NCBI GenBank assembly: GCA_026874595.1 | Contig: CM049316.1 | Coordinates: forward strand, 11,088,839 to 11,152,838 | Length of the DNA stretch: 64,000 bases | Source: Sipunculus nudus | Lineage: Eukaryota; Annelida; Sipuncula; Golfingiida; Sipunculidae | Direction of reading: 5' to 3' | In this document: in pieces, positions 62,621 through 64,000 of the stretch | How the letters are laid out: each line of letters begins with the position of its first letter | Position numbering within the stretch: position 1 is the stretch's first letter | Notes under the pieces: generated by a model | Told to the model about the DNA's origin: nothing | The model's database searches: none | What the model saw: only the letters and a program-made list of their open reading frames with translations | Translations under genes and position numbers: made by a program

Positions 62621-64000
62621 ACTTACTATCCAAGATATTATTATTAAGTAAAACAAATTTTATTATACGTCCATTAAATCATTCCGCAAAAAAACATTGG
62701 GTTATAAAGGCAGGGAATCTTTGTTTTAATATTGTGTTCTTTATTTGTTAATATTGGATGGCGTTTTCTGATTATATTTCTTAACTGTGCCTTAGTCGAT
62801 TTATTCTTTTATTTATTATTCAAATATTTTTTTTAAATATAGTTTTTCAGTAATACTTAGTAGTGAGTTATATCCACAGTTTTAGCGTTTCGATATTATG
62901 CCTGTTGGAACCACCACAAAGTACAATGTATTCAAATTCTAAGCAACATCTAGCTAAAATACACTAAAATATGTACCAATATATTGAATGAACGAATGTT
63001 CAACGGAAGTTTCAGGAACTGACACTAGCTCATTCATTTTAATCGAAGTTAGAGAATAATTTCATAAATATGATGTAATTTATGAAATATAGCCCTTTAG
63101 GATATGTCAGTTCAAATCTTTTTATATATCTCGCCATTAAACCATAGCAACCAGGTTTAGAGGTGTAGTTGTGATTTTTTAGCAGGTTGTGTATGCATTT
63201 ATTGTATTGGCAATTGAAGGTGTTGTGCTATCTTGTGTGCTAATTACTTATTCATATGCCAGGCATTCTATTTTACAAATAACACCATTAGACGACAAAG
63301 AAAATATTGCCCATAATTTATATATACTACTGCTTCGAGATGACATTTTACAGGGTAAAAATAACGCCTATTTTAATATATTTTATAATCACATATAAAT
63401 TACATGTACGGTGTAATGTCAGTGTATGCAAGTCACTTTGCTCTCTCGAACCAGCAATGACATGCCAGACAGTAATGACGTTCATATCGGCCTATATTCA
63501 ACGGGCAATAATAAAAGCCCAACTTGTACGTACTCGCATACCCTGGTTTGTCATAGGAAGAAATAGCACATGTAGAATTCGTTGCTCCCTAACACCAATG
63601 CAGCTTATTTATTGGGTCGATTTAAGCTACACATTGAGTGCAAACCCTGTGTTTTCATGTCTAAGTAATATAATCTCGAAAAACTTTAAGGCTTTCACAT
63701 ATATTATTGTTAATAAACCATGATCAGTATTCTTCCCTCCGAGTTATAACAATGCATAAGCTATAATCAATTAATGCAATTATCAACAACTGTTGCGATT
63801 GCTATTAACTGGCTTCTAATGAAGCCAACAAATTATTCCATTTAAGATTATTCTTGTTCTTGTTAGGTATATGTAGTTGTGGGTACCGTTGCGCCATCAT
63901 GTCAGTGCGGAGACAGAGATAGTTATATAAACGACCGTTTCCGTGAATCACGTTTTCATGGACAGTCTGCTGCGTTTCAGCGATTTATCGTCAATGGCGG
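62621..64000. other. Terminal interval without recognisable genes
   Basis: The longest frame of the window (63307-63723, plus, 138 codons) lies here. Its translation is hydrophobic and patternless, and its start lies in plain AT-rich DNA, so I treat it as chance. A piece at 63945-63970 (AATCACGTTTTCATGGACAG) matches 44010-44035. The window ends inside unassigned sequence. Confidence 0.4.

Noticed and set aside
63307-63723. 138-codon plus frame
   Set aside because: AT-rich, patternless translation with no domain or splice context that I can defend. Length is within chance for 64 kb of AT-rich DNA.

Overview
This window looks like non-coding nuclear DNA from an invertebrate animal. The base composition is strongly AT-rich, there are long (TA)n runs, poly-C/poly-G tracts and minisatellites, several short terminal-inverted-repeat (TIR) elements without transposase, and one tRNA-derived SINE. 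A mollusc, probably a bivalve, is my best guess from the style of the repeats, but that is inference. I found no protein-coding gene, rRNA or functional tRNA that I can defend. The open frames are short (138 codons at most), lack recognisable domains and are not preserved between duplicated copies.

The main structure is a diverged tandem array. Blocks of sequence recur in the same orientation and largely the same order along most of the window, and the closest unit pairs lie about 3.2-3.7 kb apart. I call the copies A (1-5520, plus a related fragment at 9731-10146), B (10147-17300), C (about 19100-23400), D (about 25500-31190), E (about 36800-39960), F (about 40150-43380), G (about 48240-52270) and H (about 57040-62620), with fragments at 43.9 and 45.3 kb. 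Some lettered blocks span more than one basic unit. E/F and G/H are the closest pairs. The remaining stretches (5.5-9.7, 17.3-19.1, 23.4-25.0, 32.4-33.0, 34.3-36.2, 43.4-48.2, 52.3-57.0 and 62.6-64 kb) show little that I can explain.

The duplication lets paralogous copies act as empty-site controls for insertions. Copy A carries a 2.8 kb insert holding a ten-unit satellite array bounded by an 11-bp inverted repeat; B lacks it. Copy B carries a Tigger/pogo-like element (13721-14656, TA target duplication) and a 954-bp element with minisatellite arms and a perfect 9-bp target duplication (14829-15782); D lacks both. Copy C carries a hAT-like element (19695-20975), absent from B, and a SINE (about 22449-22797), absent from D. 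Copy H carries a PIF/Harbinger-like element (60126-60682) with a TTA duplication, and G keeps the single unoccupied TTA. A second Tigger-like element lies at 31529-32341. A pair of inverted 21-bp-minisatellite elements flanks the 31.2-35.7 kb interval.

Nothing here forms a pathway or operon. The interest lies in the array itself, its layered insertions, and what sequence (if any) is being conserved in each unit.
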